Under the pieces are notes generated by a model. The model was not told the DNA's origin. It saw only the letters and a list, made by a program, of their open reading frames with translations, and made no database searches. A stretch of 50,550 nt of DNA. Source: an uncultured Pelagibacteraceae bacterium. Lineage in GTDB: Bacteria > Pseudomonadota > Alphaproteobacteria > Pelagibacterales > Pelagibacteraceae. The position numbers and the translations under genes were made by a program. Shown here in pieces: positions 15,577 through 24,324 of the stretch; position 1 is the stretch's first letter; each line of letters starts with the position of its first letter. The stretch is from assembly GCA_902538445.1 (NCBI GenBank), contig CACBFE010000007.1, forward strand, positions 1-50,550. The letters are read 5' to 3'.

Positions 15577-16956
15577 ATGAATTCTTTAATTGCGGGAGTA
15601 ATTTTAATTCTCTGCCTTTCAAGTTATTTTTTCGGCAGATCTGAAGCTCGTAAGTTAGTTACTCAAAATATTAAACTAAAAGCGCTTCCCGCTTATTATG
15701 GTTATTATTTATCTCTATGGTGTGGCTTACCAGCCTTAATTATTTTTGGATGTTGGTCACTGTTTGAACCCACAATAATCAAAGTCTTGATACTTAATAA
15801 TTTTCCTCAAATTGAGTCTAAAGACTTATTTTATGAGCAAACATTATCATTTTTTAATGGAAATTTTTCAGGTGAGATAACAAATGAAATTAAAGCAGCT
15901 TCAATAAAGTACTCTTCAATTAATATTATTGCTCAAAATTCAAAAGTTGTAATTATAGCTGCTGCGTTAATTGGCTCTCTAACTTTTGCATACAGAAAAA
16001 TTCAAAATAACAATAAAGCCAGAGATGATGTTGAGATAATACTAAAAGTTTTATTATTTACATCTTCTTTAGTAGCAATTTTGACAACAGTAGGGATAAT
16101 TGTATCTCTGTTATTTGAAAGCCTAAAGTTTTTTTCTACGATAAACATATTTGAATTTATATTTGGTACCTCTTGGAGTCCACAACGTGCTTTCGTAAGG
16201 GATGCATCTGCTATAACCCCTGAAGAACTTTTAGAGCTTCAAGATGCTTTTGGTTCTGTGCCTTTATTTGCAGGCACTGCATTCATCGCTTTAATTGCTA
16301 TGTGTGTTGCCGTACCAATAGGTTTATTTTCTGGAATATATTTAGCCGAATATGCTTCAACTAAAGTAAGAAAATATTCTAAACCAATTATTGAAATTTT
16401 AGCTGGTATACCAACTGTGGTTTACGGTTTTTTTGCTGCTTTAACTGTTGGACCTTTCTTTAGAACTCTTGGTGAGAGCATGGGTCTTACTGTTTCATCA
16501 GAAAGTGCACTTGCAGCTGGATTGATCATGGGAGTTATGATTATTCCCTACATATCTTCCTTATCTGATGATGTTATTAATTCGGTTCCGCAATCTTTAA
16601 GAGAGGGCTCTTACGCAATAGGTGCCACCAAATCTGAAACTATAAAAAAAGTTGTAATACCAGCTGCTTTACCAGGAATAATTGGATCTATTCTTTTAGC
16701 GGTCTCAAGAGCTATTGGAGAAACTATGATCGTAGTAATGGCTGCAGGTTTAGCGGCAAACCTAACTATAAATCCTCTTGAGTCCACTACAACCATCACA
16801 ACTCAAATTGTTATGATACTAGTGGGAGACCAAGAATTCGATAGCCCTAAAACACAAGCTGCATTCGCATTAGGATTAACATTATTTATCGCAACATTAA
16901 TTTTAAATTATATCGCATTGAGAGTTGTTAAAAAATACAGAGAAAAATATGACTAA
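15577..16956 (+). CDS. pstC: Phosphate ABC transporter permease PstC (long form)
   Basis: Inner-membrane permease of the Pst importer, 459 residues. The N-terminal 180 or so residues form the extra domain found in alphaproteobacterial PstC (two hydrophobic segments and a loop; DUF3708-like), then the classical permease core from about residue 220 with the motifs FSGIYLAEYAS, AGIPTVVYGFFAAL and the ATPase-contacting loop REGSYAIGATKSETIKKVVI. The last 8 bases overlap the pstA start. No Shine-Dalgarno is obvious before the ATG; the predicted transcript may be leaderless. Confidence 0.93.
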   Translation: MNSLIAGVILILCLSSYFFGRSEARKLVTQNIKLKALPAYYGYYLSLWCGLPALIIFGCWSLFEPTIIKVLILNNFPQIESKDLFYEQTLSFFNGNFSGEITNEIKAASIKYSSINIIAQNSKVVIIAAALIGSLTFAYRKIQNNNKARDDVEIILKVLLFTSSLVAILTTVGIIVSLLFESLKFFSTINIFEFIFGTSWSPQRAFVRDASAITPEELLELQDAFGSVPLFAGTAFIALIAMCVAVPIGLFSGIYLAEYASTKVRKYSKPIIEILAGIPTVVYGFFAALTVGPFFRTLGESMGLTVSSESALAAGLIMGVMIIPYISSLSDDVINSVPQSLREGSYAIGATKSETIKKVVIPAALPGIIGSILLAVSRAIGETMIVVMAAGLAANLTINPLESTTTITTQIVMILVGDQEFDSPKTQAAFALGLTLFIATLILNYIALRVVKKYREKYD

Positions 16957-18211
16957 AGAGCAAAGGTTAAAAAAAAGATATAGAGCAGAAAAAAGATTTA
17001 AGATGTACGGCTTAATCTCTGTCAGTTTAGCAGTTATCTTTGTATTAATTCTTGTTCAAAATATTTTTTCTAAGGGAAGTTCAGCTTTCAGTAGAACGAT
17101 GATAGAAGTGGCAGTAAATTACGACTCCTCTCTTCTAGAATTAGAGAGTCCAATTAATCAAAATTCTCTTAAAGACGCAGATTTCTATGATTTAGCTGTA
17201 GAAAGTCTTTTAAAAATATATCCTGCAAAAGACTCTAAAGAAGAAAGACAAATTTTACGATTGTTTAGCCCTGATTATGAATTTGAGATTAAAGATTTTT
17301 TAATTAAAAACCCGAATAAAATTGATCAAATTGTTCCAGTTAAAATCACAGCATCCGATGATATTGATCAGCTGAATAAAGGAAATTTTCCTAGAGATTT
17401 ACCAGAGGACAGAAGACGAGTTAGCAATTATCAATTAAATATTTATGACAATTTAATTGAAAAAGAAAAAATTGATAAAAAGTTTAATAATTATCTTTTT
17501 ACCAAAGGAGATTCTAGAGATCCTGAGTTAGCTGGTATAGGAGGTTCTTTAATGGGATCATTCTTTACAATTATAATTTGTTTAATCTTGTCTTTCCCAA
17601 TAGCTATAATGGCTTCAATTTATCTGGAAGAGTTTGCTCCAAAAAATAAAATAACCGACTTTATAGAAATTAATATTAATAATTTAGCAGCAGTACCATC
17701 AATAGTTTACGGTCTTTTAGGTTTAGGAATATTATTAAGTGTAATGGAATTTCCTAGGTCTACCCCATTAGTTGCAGGAATTACATTATCTTTAATGACT
17801 TTACCGAGAATAATAATTCCATGTAGAGCATCATTAAAAGCAGTTCCACCTTCGATAAGGGAAGCAGCATTATCAGTTGGAGCTTCAAAATTTCAGACAG
17901 TGTTTCATCACGTTGTTCCACTGGCTATGCCAGGAACTTTATCTGGAACAATAATTGGTCTAGCTCAAGCTTTAGGAGAAACCGCTCCTTTAATTCTTAT
18001 CGGGATGGTCGCTTTTGTAGTTGATATTCCAAGTTCACCAGTTGATCCATCAGCATCTTTACCAGTACAGGTTTACTTATGGTCTGAACAAGCTGAGAGA
18101 GGATTTGTGGAAAAAACGTCGGCAACAATTATGATGTTACTTGGCTTTCTTATTGTAATGAATTTCATTGCCGTTTATCTTAGACAAAAATTCGAAAAAA
18201 AATGGAATTAA
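16949..18211 (+). CDS. pstA: Phosphate ABC transporter permease PstA (long form)
   Basis: Second Pst permease, 420 residues from the ATG at 16949 that overlaps the pstC stop by 8 bases (ATGACTAA). After one N-terminal helix (about residues 20-42) comes a periplasmic, charged domain of roughly 140 residues (the DUF3333-like extension of alphaproteobacterial PstA), then the permease core with [31 protein letters not shown] and the coupling loop [20 protein letters not shown]. It overlaps pstB by 10 bases. Confidence 0.93.
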   Translation: MTKEQRLKKRYRAEKRFKMYGLISVSLAVIFVLILVQNIFSKGSSAFSRTMIEVAVNYDSSLLELESPINQNSLKDADFYDLAVESLLKIYPAKDSKEERQILRLFSPDYEFEIKDFLIKNPNKIDQIVPVKITASDDIDQLNKGNFPRDLPEDRRRVSNYQLNIYDNLIEKEKIDKKFNNYLFTKGDSRDPELAGIGGSLMGSFFTIIICLILSFPIAIMASIYLEEFAPKNKITDFIEININNLAAVPSIVYGLLGLGILLSVMEFPRSTPLVAGITLSLMTLPRIIIPCRASLKAVPPSIREAALSVGASKFQTVFHHVVPLAMPGTLSGTIIGLAQALGETAPLILIGMVAFVVDIPSSPVDPSASLPVQVYLWSEQAERGFVEKTSATIMMLLGFLIVMNFIAVYLRQKFEKKWN

Positions 18212-18975
18212 ATAATTCAAAAATAAAAATACAAGCAAAAAACTTAAATGTTTATTACGGAAAAAAACAAGCTTTGTTCAATATTAATTTAGATATTAAT
18301 CAAAAGGAAGTAACAGCATTAATTGGTCCATCAGGATGTGGTAAGTCTACATTTATAAGATGCATTAATAGAATGAACGATGTAATTGATATTTGTAAAG
18401 TAGAAGGTTCTGTTGAAATAGATGGAGCTGAAATTAATGAAAAAAATGTTGATGTAGTTACACTAAGAGAAAAAGTGGGAATGGTGTTTCAAAAGCCAAA
18501 TCCTTTTCCAAAAAGTATTTATGATAATATTGCTTATGGCCCAATTATACATGGTGCTGCTGAGAATAAAGATCAAATGGATAACATAGTAGAGACAAGT
18601 TTAAAAAAAGCAGCTCTTTGGGATGAAGTAAAAGATAGATTAAATGAGCCTGGCACAAGTTTGTCAGGGGGGCAACAACAAAGACTTTGTATTGCTCGAG
18701 CACTATCGGTTAATCCAGAAGTAATTTTAATGGATGAACCTTGCTCTGCTTTAGATCCAATCGCTACCGCGAAAATAGAGGAATTAATAGATGATTTAAA
18801 AAAAAGCTACACAATCGTAATTGTTACGCACTCAATGGCACAAGCAGTTAGAGTTTCACAAAAAACAGGTTTTTTTCATCTTGGAAAAATAATAGAAGTA
18901 GATTCAACGGATAAAATATTTAAAAATCCGGCCAATAAAATGACGCAAGATTATATTACAGGGAGATTTGGATAA
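18202..18975 (+). CDS. pstB: Phosphate ABC transporter ATP-binding protein
   Basis: ATPase of the Pst importer, 257 residues (family about 255-270). Walker A is [13 protein letters not shown] near residue 46, followed by the PstB-typical NRMND. The Q-loop is [16 protein letters not shown], the signature [13 protein letters not shown] is near 154, Walker B is [13 protein letters not shown], and the switch His is in [12 protein letters not shown]. The C-terminus [13 protein letters not shown] is diagnostic for PstB. The phoU ATG follows directly after the stop. Confidence 0.97.
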   Translation: MELNNSKIKIQAKNLNVYYGKKQALFNINLDINQKEVTALIGPSGCGKSTFIRCINRMNDVIDICKVEGSVEIDGAEINEKNVDVVTLREKVGMVFQKPNPFPKSIYDNIAYGPIIHGAAENKDQMDNIVETSLKKAALWDEVKDRLNEPGTSLSGGQQQRLCIARALSVNPEVILMDEPCSALDPIATAKIEELIDDLKKSYTIVIVTHSMAQAVRVSQKTGFFHLGKIIEVDSTDKIFKNPANKMTQDYITGRFG

Positions 18976-19671
18976 ATGTCTGGGACAGGCCATACAGTAA
19001 AATCATACGAAGAGGAGATGCAAAGCCTAAATGATAATCTTGTAATGATGGGAAGCCTTACAGAAAATCAGATGGCAGATGCGATGGCAGCCGTTATTAA
19101 AGTTGATAAAGAGTCAGTAGACAAAATTGTAAAAAATGACGGAAAAATAAATGAATTAAGATCCACTATTGATAATCAAATCACAACTGTTTTAGTGAAA
19201 AGAGCTCCAATGGCAGTTGATTTAAGAATTACTATTTCAACGATGAAAATTTCACATGATTTAGAAAGAATTGGAGACCTAGCGAAAAGTGTTGCTAAAA
19301 AAGTTAAACCGCTACCAGTAGATTTACCTGACGAACTTATAGGAAGTCTTAGAAGGTTGGGAGATTTAGTACAAAAACAATTAAAAGATGCTCTAGACGC
19401 TTATCTTAATAGATCTAAAGATAAGGCAATTGAAATTTGGAAAAAAGATGAACAAGTAGATGATTTGACTAATTTAGCTATGAATGAAGTTGCAACTTAT
19501 TTGCAAAAAGACAAAAAAAATTTAGAAATGGCAACACATTTATTATTTGTAACAAAAAATATAGAAAGAGCTGGAGACCATATAACTAATATTGCCGAGT
19601 CTCTTTATTATTTAATTGAAGGCGAATATCTTGAGGGAGCAAGACCAAAAGGTAAACCTATAGAAAGTTAA
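18976..19671 (+). CDS. phoU: Phosphate signalling protein PhoU
   Basis: Cytosolic protein linking Pst transport state to PhoR, keeping the regulon off when phosphate is ample. The 231 residues contain two PhoU helical repeats, each with the metal-binding pattern: KISHDLERIGDLAKSVAKK (about 93-111) and TKNIERAGDHITNIAESLYY (about 194-213). Length fits the family (about 230-240). It sits between pstB and phoB with a one-base overlap to phoB (TAATG), the standard order pstSCAB-phoU-phoB. Confidence 0.96.
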   Translation: MSGTGHTVKSYEEEMQSLNDNLVMMGSLTENQMADAMAAVIKVDKESVDKIVKNDGKINELRSTIDNQITTVLVKRAPMAVDLRITISTMKISHDLERIGDLAKSVAKKVKPLPVDLPDELIGSLRRLGDLVQKQLKDALDAYLNRSKDKAIEIWKKDEQVDDLTNLAMNEVATYLQKDKKNLEMATHLLFVTKNIERAGDHITNIAESLYYLIEGEYLEGARPKGKPIES

Positions 19672-20354
19672 TGAGCGCCCATATTTTTGTTGTAGAAGAT
19701 GAAAAGCCAATTTTAACCCTCCTTACTTATAATCTCCAAAAGGAAGGATATAAAGTATCCTCTAGCTTAAATGGAGAAGAAGCTCTTTCGAGGATAAAAG
19801 AAAAAAAACCAGACCTTGTTTTGTTAGATTGGATGTTACCTGATTTATCTGGAATAAAAATTTGTCAATATTTAAAACAAGATGAAAAAGTAAAAAATAT
19901 ACCCATCATTATGCTTACGGCAAAAGGTGAAGAGGAAGATAAAGTCAAAGGACTTAATACTGGTGCCGAAGATTACATGACAAAGCCCTTCAGTTTCCCA
20001 GAGCTGTTAGCGAGAATAAAATCTCTTTTAAAAAGAGTTAAACCTAATATTGTAAGTGAAGAGGCTACTTATTTAGATCTTAAAATAGATAGAGAGTCTA
20101 TGAAAGTATTTAGGAAGGAAAAAGAAATTACTTTAGGTCCTAAAGAATATAAATTACTTGATTTTTTAATTAAGCAACCGAAAAGAGTGTATTCAAGAGA
20201 GCAGTTGTTAGAACATGTTTGGGGAGATGATATTAACGTGGAGTCTAGAACAGTAGATGTTCATATTACCAGATTAAGACAATCAATAAACATTGAAGGG
20301 GCTAAACCTTTAATTAGAACTGTCCGGTCAGCTGGGTATTCTTTAGAAAATTAA
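19671..20354 (+). CDS. phoB: Phosphate regulon response regulator PhoB
   Basis: OmpR-class transcription factor activated by PhoR. Receiver domain at about residues 1-120 with acidic pocket Glu9/Asp10, phosphoacceptor Asp53 (DLVLLDWMLPD), conserved Thr in MLTAKG and Lys in MTKPFS. Winged-helix DNA-binding domain from about 130 to 225 (GPKEYKLLDFLIKQPKRVYS, then SRTVDVHITRLRQSI and TVRSAGYSL). Length 227 matches PhoB. It ends the pst operon and its 3' end overlaps the convergent small membrane gene by 12 bases. Confidence 0.95.
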   Translation: MSAHIFVVEDEKPILTLLTYNLQKEGYKVSSSLNGEEALSRIKEKKPDLVLLDWMLPDLSGIKICQYLKQDEKVKNIPIIMLTAKGEEEDKVKGLNTGAEDYMTKPFSFPELLARIKSLLKRVKPNIVSEEATYLDLKIDRESMKVFRKEKEITLGPKEYKLLDFLIKQPKRVYSREQLLEHVWGDDINVESRTVDVHITRLRQSINIEGAKPLIRTVRSAGYSLEN

Positions 20355-20564
20355 TTGATAAAACCCTATTAAAAATAAAGGAATTTGTAATCCGAAGTTT
20401 GTAAGAATAGCTTTATCTTTTGAGAGAAAACCAGCAATAGTCCAACATACAACCCCTGCACCATGAAACATAATATTAATAGGGTACATATTAAGATTAG
20501 TAAGCAGTATTCCTGTTAGTACTAAAAAAGTACTAAACCATTTAAGGTATTTTTTTAAAAACAT
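20343..20564 (-). CDS. Small membrane protein, 73 residues, unknown function
   Basis: Two or three hydrophobic segments (about residues 8-25, 28-46 and 54-72), with conserved-looking features KYLKWFSTFLVLTGILLTN and GAGVVCWTIAGFLSKDKAIL. Similar small proteins with a Lys-Trp start and a Lys-Asp-Lys loop are frequent in marine alphaproteobacteria, but I cannot assign a function. The frame is convergent with phoB and overlaps its last 12 bases. A purine-rich AGG lies just before the ATG. The 80-bp gap to znuA (20565-20644) holds nothing I can identify. Confidence 0.65.
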   Translation of the reverse strand: MFLKKYLKWFSTFLVLTGILLTNLNMYPINIMFHGAGVVCWTIAGFLSKDKAILTNFGLQIPLFLIGFYQLIF

Positions 20565-20644
20565 TTAACCTCCAATTATAAATTGAATAATATTAATATT
20601 TATTACAATTTTTAAGAGAAAGATACTTGTACTATAAAGTTGAT

Positions 20645-21649
20645 TTAGCAGCTTTTAAAAGAAGCATACATATTTCTTATTAAATCAAAGTATAAATCTT
20701 TTCCTGGATTAAGAGTCGCTCCTAATGGATCTATAACTCCAGTCTTAATATTGGTATCTTTTGCAACTGCTTTTATAATATCTGGATTAAACTGTGGTTC
20801 TGAAAAAACACAAGTTACCTTTTCATGCTCAATTACTTCTCTGATTTCCGCTAATTGTTCTGCGCCTGGCAACACATCAGTATTAACTGTAAAAGCTCCT
20901 AAAACATTTACATCAAATCTTTTTTCGAAATACTGGTAAGCGTCATGGAAAACAATAGATTTAAAATCTTTCTTTAATTCAGATTTTACTTTTTTTGTAA
21001 GATTGTCTAAGGCTTTATGAGCCTTTTTCAAATTAGCTTTATATTTGGATGCATTGCTTGGATCTTTTTCAATTAAATGCTCTGCCATTTCACTTAGGAT
21101 TGCTTTTGCATTTATTGGATCAAGCCAAATATGTGGATCGTGTTCGCCGTGAGCATGCCCATGATGATCGTCATGTTTATCTTCTTTATGACCGTGTTCT
21201 TTATGTTCATCGTGCTTATGATCGTCATGTTTATCTTCTTTATGACCGTGTTCTTTATGATCATCGTGTCCATGTTCTTCAAATATATTTCTTTCTCTAA
21301 ATTCTAATTTTTTTAGACCCTTAGTTTCCATTAATTCTATTTTCTCAGCTTTTTTTGCTATTGATTTTAATGGTTTTTCTAAAAAATTTTCTAAATCTTC
21401 ACCCACCCAAAATATTAGGTCAGCATTTTGTAGCATTTTTGCGTGCGATGGCTTCATGGCAAATCCATGTGGAGAGGCATATCCATCTACAATTAAATCT
21501 GGTTTGCCCACACCATCCATTAAATAGCTCACTAATGAATGTATAGGTTTAATTGAAGCGACTACTTTAATATCAGCTTTTGCTGGTAAAAAAATAGTAA
21601 ATAAAGATAGTATTGATAATATAAATGGTAATTTTTTAATGTTTTTCAT
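20645..21649 (-). CDS. znuA: Zinc ABC transporter, periplasmic zinc-binding protein
   Basis: High-affinity zinc capture. The 334 residues begin with a signal peptide (about 1-25, ending PAKA), then the cluster A-1 metal-binding fold: VASIKPIHSLVSYLMDG (first ligand His), a His/Asp/Glu-rich loop of about 60 residues (about 120-175) containing a tandem repeat, EHDPHIWLDPINAK (second His), FHDAYQYFEKRF (third His) and FSEPQFNPD with a late acidic ligand. The His-rich loop is typical of zinc rather than manganese proteins. It is divergent from znuCB-zur, with Zur-box palindromes between. Confidence 0.93.
   Translation of the reverse strand: MKNIKKLPFILSILSLFTIFLPAKADIKVVASIKPIHSLVSYLMDGVGKPDLIVDGYASPHGFAMKPSHAKMLQNADLIFWVGEDLENFLEKPLKSIAKKAEKIELMETKGLKKLEFRERNIFEEHGHDDHKEHGHKEDKHDDHKHDEHKEHGHKEDKHDDHHGHAHGEHDPHIWLDPINAKAILSEMAEHLIEKDPSNASKYKANLKKAHKALDNLTKKVKSELKKDFKSIVFHDAYQYFEKRFDVNVLGAFTVNTDVLPGAEQLAEIREVIEHEKVTCVFSEPQFNPDIIKAVAKDTNIKTGVIDPLGATLNPGKDLYFDLIRNMYASFKSC
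21164..21271 (-). repeat. 54-bp tandem duplication encoding the His-rich loop of ZnuA
   Basis: A 42-base block at 21164-21205 recurs perfectly at 21218-21259, with similar following 12 bases, giving a 54-bp (18-residue) period. Translated minus strand shows HKEHGHKEDKHDDHK-type units. It is in frame and inside znuA, so it can change copy number without breaking the gene. Confidence 0.9.
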
Positions 21650-21665
21650 AATGATAATGTTTAAA

Positions 21666-21704
21666 ATTTGTTATAATATAACATTATGTAATAATATAAC
21701 ATTT
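21666..21704. promoter_or_regulatory. Two Zur-box palindromes in the znuA/znuCB divergent region
   Basis: GTTATAATATAAC (21670-21682) and GTAATAATATAAC (21688-21700), centres 18 bp apart, each flanked by AT-rich arms. The first matches the core of the known Zur operator TGTTATANTATAACA at all but one outer base. Placement between znuA and znuC and beside zur makes zinc-dependent repression of both directions very likely. Confidence 0.88.
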
Positions 21705-21721
21705 ATTAGTCAAGGCATAAA

Positions 21722-22468
21722 ATGAGCTCAAATCAAAATATTTTAGTAAAATTAAATGAAGCTGGTTTCCGTATAAAGGACAAATGGCTAGTTAAAGGAG
21801 TTTCACTACAAATTGAAAAAGGACAAATAGTTACTCTTATTGGGCCGAATGGATCTGGAAAAAGTACAACTGCTAAAATTGCATTAGGAATTTATAAAAA
21901 AATTGATGGGGAAGTTAAAAAATATACTAATAAAGTTGGATACGTTCCTCAAAAAATTTCAATTGATTGGACTTTGCCACTTAGAGTAAGGGATTTCATG
22001 GTATTAACTGAAAATCTTAAAGACGAAGATATTAATGAGGCTTTATCATTAACAGGCGTTATACAACTTAAAAATAAAAATTTAGGTGATTTGTCAGGCG
22101 GTGAATTTCAAAGAGTATTAATTGCAAGAGCCATTTCAAAAAAACCAGATTTATTGGTGCTTGATGAACCGGTCCAAGGGGTAGATTTCACTGGTGAAAT
22201 AGCTTTATATAAACTCATAAAAAAAATCACTGATGAATTAAATTGTGGAATTTTATTAATTTCCCATGACTTACATACAGTGATGAGTGCCACAGACCAT
22301 GTTGTCTGCTTAAACGGTCACGTTTGTTGTTCAGGTTCTCCAATCGATGTTGCAAAAAATAATGAGTACAAAGCTCTGTTTGGTGAACAAGCATCTCAAA
22401 TATTGTCAAGGTACGAACATAGACACGATCATATTCATACGAGCAAAGGAGAAATAAAAAAAAATTAA
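21722..22468 (+). CDS. znuC: Zinc ABC transporter ATP-binding protein
   Basis: ATPase of the zinc importer, 248 residues. Walker A GPNGSGKSTTAK near residue 40, the ZnuC-typical GYVPQKISIDWTLPL, signature LSGGEFQRVLIAR near 124, Walker B LLVLDEPVQGVD, and switch His in ISHDLHTVMSATDHVVCLNGHVCC (first 20 residues span the switch). The C-terminus is His-rich (RYEHRHDHIHTS), as often in ZnuC. First gene of znuC-znuB-zur; znuB starts directly after its stop. Confidence 0.94.
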   Translation: MSSNQNILVKLNEAGFRIKDKWLVKGVSLQIEKGQIVTLIGPNGSGKSTTAKIALGIYKKIDGEVKKYTNKVGYVPQKISIDWTLPLRVRDFMVLTENLKDEDINEALSLTGVIQLKNKNLGDLSGGEFQRVLIARAISKKPDLLVLDEPVQGVDFTGEIALYKLIKKITDELNCGILLISHDLHTVMSATDHVVCLNGHVCCSGSPIDVAKNNEYKALFGEQASQILSRYEHRHDHIHTSKGEIKKN

Positions 22469-23272
22469 ATGTTAGATGATTTTTTTATAAGAGCTTTAAT
22501 AGCTGGACTTGGTATTGCAATTGTAACAGGCCCTCTTGGGTGTTTTGTTATATGGAGAAGATTATCTTATTTTGGTGACACTCTTGCACACTCGGCTTTA
22601 CTTGGGGTAACATTAGCTTATTCTTTAGAGTTTAATATTGCTTTTTCAGTATTTATAATTTCATCTTTAATTGCATTAATTTTAATTCAGCTTCAAAAAA
22701 GGACCAATCTACCTGGCGATGCTTTATTAGGTCTCTTAGCTCATTCATCGTTAGCAGTTGGACTAGTTGTTATTGGTTTTTTAACATTCATAAGGTTTGA
22801 TATAATGGGATTATTATTTGGGGATATATTAGCGGTTACAGTTGATGATTTATTAATTATATGGATAGGAGGCCCACTAATTCTTTTAATTCTTAAATTA
22901 ATTTGGAAACCTTTATTTGCATCAACAGTAAATTATGAATTAGCAGAGGCCGAAGGTTTAAATCCTGATAGAGCTAAAGCTATCTTTACTATTTTAATGG
23001 CCGGGATCATTGCTATTTCAATTAAAATGGTTGGATTATTGTTGATTACAGGTATGTTAATTATACCAGCCGCAATGGCCAGAAATATTTCCTCAAGTCC
23101 ACAGGGAATGGTAATTTTTTCAATCCTTGGTGGTTTACTGTCAGTAGTTTTAGGTTTATTTACTTCACTTGAATTCAATACTTCTTCAGGGCCATCAATT
23201 ATAGCAGCTTCCTTATTTTTATTTATACTTTCATTACTAAATATTAAACAATCGATTAAATTGAAAAATTAA
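22469..23272 (+). CDS. znuB: Zinc ABC transporter permease
   Basis: Membrane component of the zinc importer (ABC-3 family), 267 residues with about eight hydrophobic segments. Family patterns: GPLGCFVIWRRLSYFGDTLA and HSALLGVTLA at the N-terminus, GLLAHSSLAVGLV centrally, and KMVGLLLITGMLIIPAAMAR near residue 190. ATG directly abuts the znuC stop. zur follows after 15 bases, so all three should be expressed together under Zur control. Confidence 0.94.
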   Translation: MLDDFFIRALIAGLGIAIVTGPLGCFVIWRRLSYFGDTLAHSALLGVTLAYSLEFNIAFSVFIISSLIALILIQLQKRTNLPGDALLGLLAHSSLAVGLVVIGFLTFIRFDIMGLLFGDILAVTVDDLLIIWIGGPLILLILKLIWKPLFASTVNYELAEAEGLNPDRAKAIFTILMAGIIAISIKMVGLLLITGMLIIPAAMARNISSSPQGMVIFSILGGLLSVVLGLFTSLEFNTSSGPSIIAASLFLFILSLLNIKQSIKLKN

Positions 23273-23287
23273 TGAGAAACAAGTAAA

Positions 23288-23689
23288 ATGAATAGAATGT
23301 ATAAAGAAAATAATCTTTCAAAAAATCAGCAAATTATTTTTGATTTAATTAATAAATCTTCGGAACCCTTAAAAGCGTACACAATACTTTTCAATGTTCA
23401 AAAGAAAGGGATCAAAGCACCACCTCAAGTTTATCGAGCATTAGATAAATTAGTTAAGACGGGAAAAATCCATAAAATTGAAAGTAAAAACGCTTTTGTT
23501 GCATGCAGAAGTTCTAGTTGCGAAATTTCAAAAGCCACTGCATTTTCAATTTGCGAAAGCTGTGAAATGGTCGACGAAATTAGTGATGCTAAACTTACGA
23601 AGTACCTATCAAGCTTTAGTGACAAAAAAGGAACGAAGTATAAAAGATTTAATTTAGAATTTTTTGGTTTGTGTAAAAAGTGTAAATAG
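23288..23689 (+). CDS. zur: Fur-family zinc uptake regulator
   Basis: Zinc-sensing repressor, 133 residues. An N-terminal winged helix (about residues 10-80; KGIKAPPQVYRALDKLVKTG is the recognition region) is followed by a metal-binding dimerisation domain with two Cys-x2-Cys pairs, ICESCEM (near 95) and the C-terminal LCKKCK, which form the structural zinc site. The gene order znuCB-zur and the palindromes at 21670-21700 support Zur rather than Fur. It ends one base before the convergent gcrA stop. Confidence 0.92.
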   Translation: MNRMYKENNLSKNQQIIFDLINKSSEPLKAYTILFNVQKKGIKAPPQVYRALDKLVKTGKIHKIESKNAFVACRSSSCEISKATAFSICESCEMVDEISDAKLTKYLSSFSDKKGTKYKRFNLEFFGLCKKCK

Positions 23690-23690
23690 T

Positions 23691-24188
23691 TTAACCAGTT
23701 GATTTAACTTTTTTCTCAATAAATTCTGGAATTTCGTCGTCTTTATCTAACACTTCTTCTTTTGTACCTTTAGGCTGAAATGCATAAAGTATATGTAATT
23801 TACAATAAGGAAATTCCCCTTCAGGCTTTCTTCCACAAAAATAAAACTTTTCTTCATTAGGGTGTCCTATTGGCCACTTGCATGTTTCCTCAGTTAATTC
23901 TTCTAAAGATTTAGGATTCTCTGGCTCAAAGTTTTTGTCCAACAAAATAGATTGAAATTTTGCTTTTCTAGAAGTAGGAGCGGCACCTCTTCTTACTTGC
24001 CTATGTTCCTTAGGTATAGATGTGGCGGAGTTTTTTGAGGGAGCTCTAGCCTCAAGGTTTAATCTATGAGCTTTACCTATCACCGCATTTCTTGTTGTAT
24101 CACCTAGTGCCTCGGCAATTTGACTTGCAGTATGGCCTTTTGACCAAAGTTTCTTTAATTTCTCTACTTTTTCCTCTGTCCAACTCAT
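23691..24188 (-). CDS. gcrA: GcrA cell-cycle regulator
   Basis: GcrA is an alphaproteobacterial sigma70 cofactor that activates promoters carrying methylated GANTC sites. The 165 residues start with the diagnostic MSWTEEKVEKLKKLWSKGHT and SQIAEALG helix-turn-helix, followed by TRNAVIGKAHRLNLEAR. The C-terminal sigma-interacting part has CKWPIGHPNEEKFYFCGRK and PYCKLH, with the expected Cys pattern. The middle (about 50-85) is a basic linker. Upstream 24189-24324 (136 bp) should contain its promoter and that of the next gene; I find no clear terminator or hairpin there. Its methylase partner CcrM is not in the window. Confidence 0.93.
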   Translation of the reverse strand: MSWTEEKVEKLKKLWSKGHTASQIAEALGDTTRNAVIGKAHRLNLEARAPSKNSATSIPKEHRQVRRGAAPTSRKAKFQSILLDKNFEPENPKSLEELTEETCKWPIGHPNEEKFYFCGRKPEGEFPYCKLHILYAFQPKGTKEEVLDKDDEIPEFIEKKVKSTG

Positions 24189-24324
24189 TGTATATAATTA
24201 CAATATTTAGTAATTTTAAAAAACTTAGGACATAATATTGGGGTTTAAAACATTAAAAGAACCAAAAGCTGTGAGTAGATTAAGTTGTGCACAGTTTTTT
24301 TAATAAGGGATTATAAGACTATCA

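Noticed and set aside
21164-21259. Short direct repeats considered as a CRISPR-like array
   Set aside because: Only two copies, in frame, encoding the zinc-binding loop; no spacers and no cas genes.
21049-21300. Plus-strand open frame opposite the His-rich part of znuA
   Set aside because: It is the complement of a repetitive His/Asp codon tract (giving repeated YDRV-type units), with no promoter or family resemblance.
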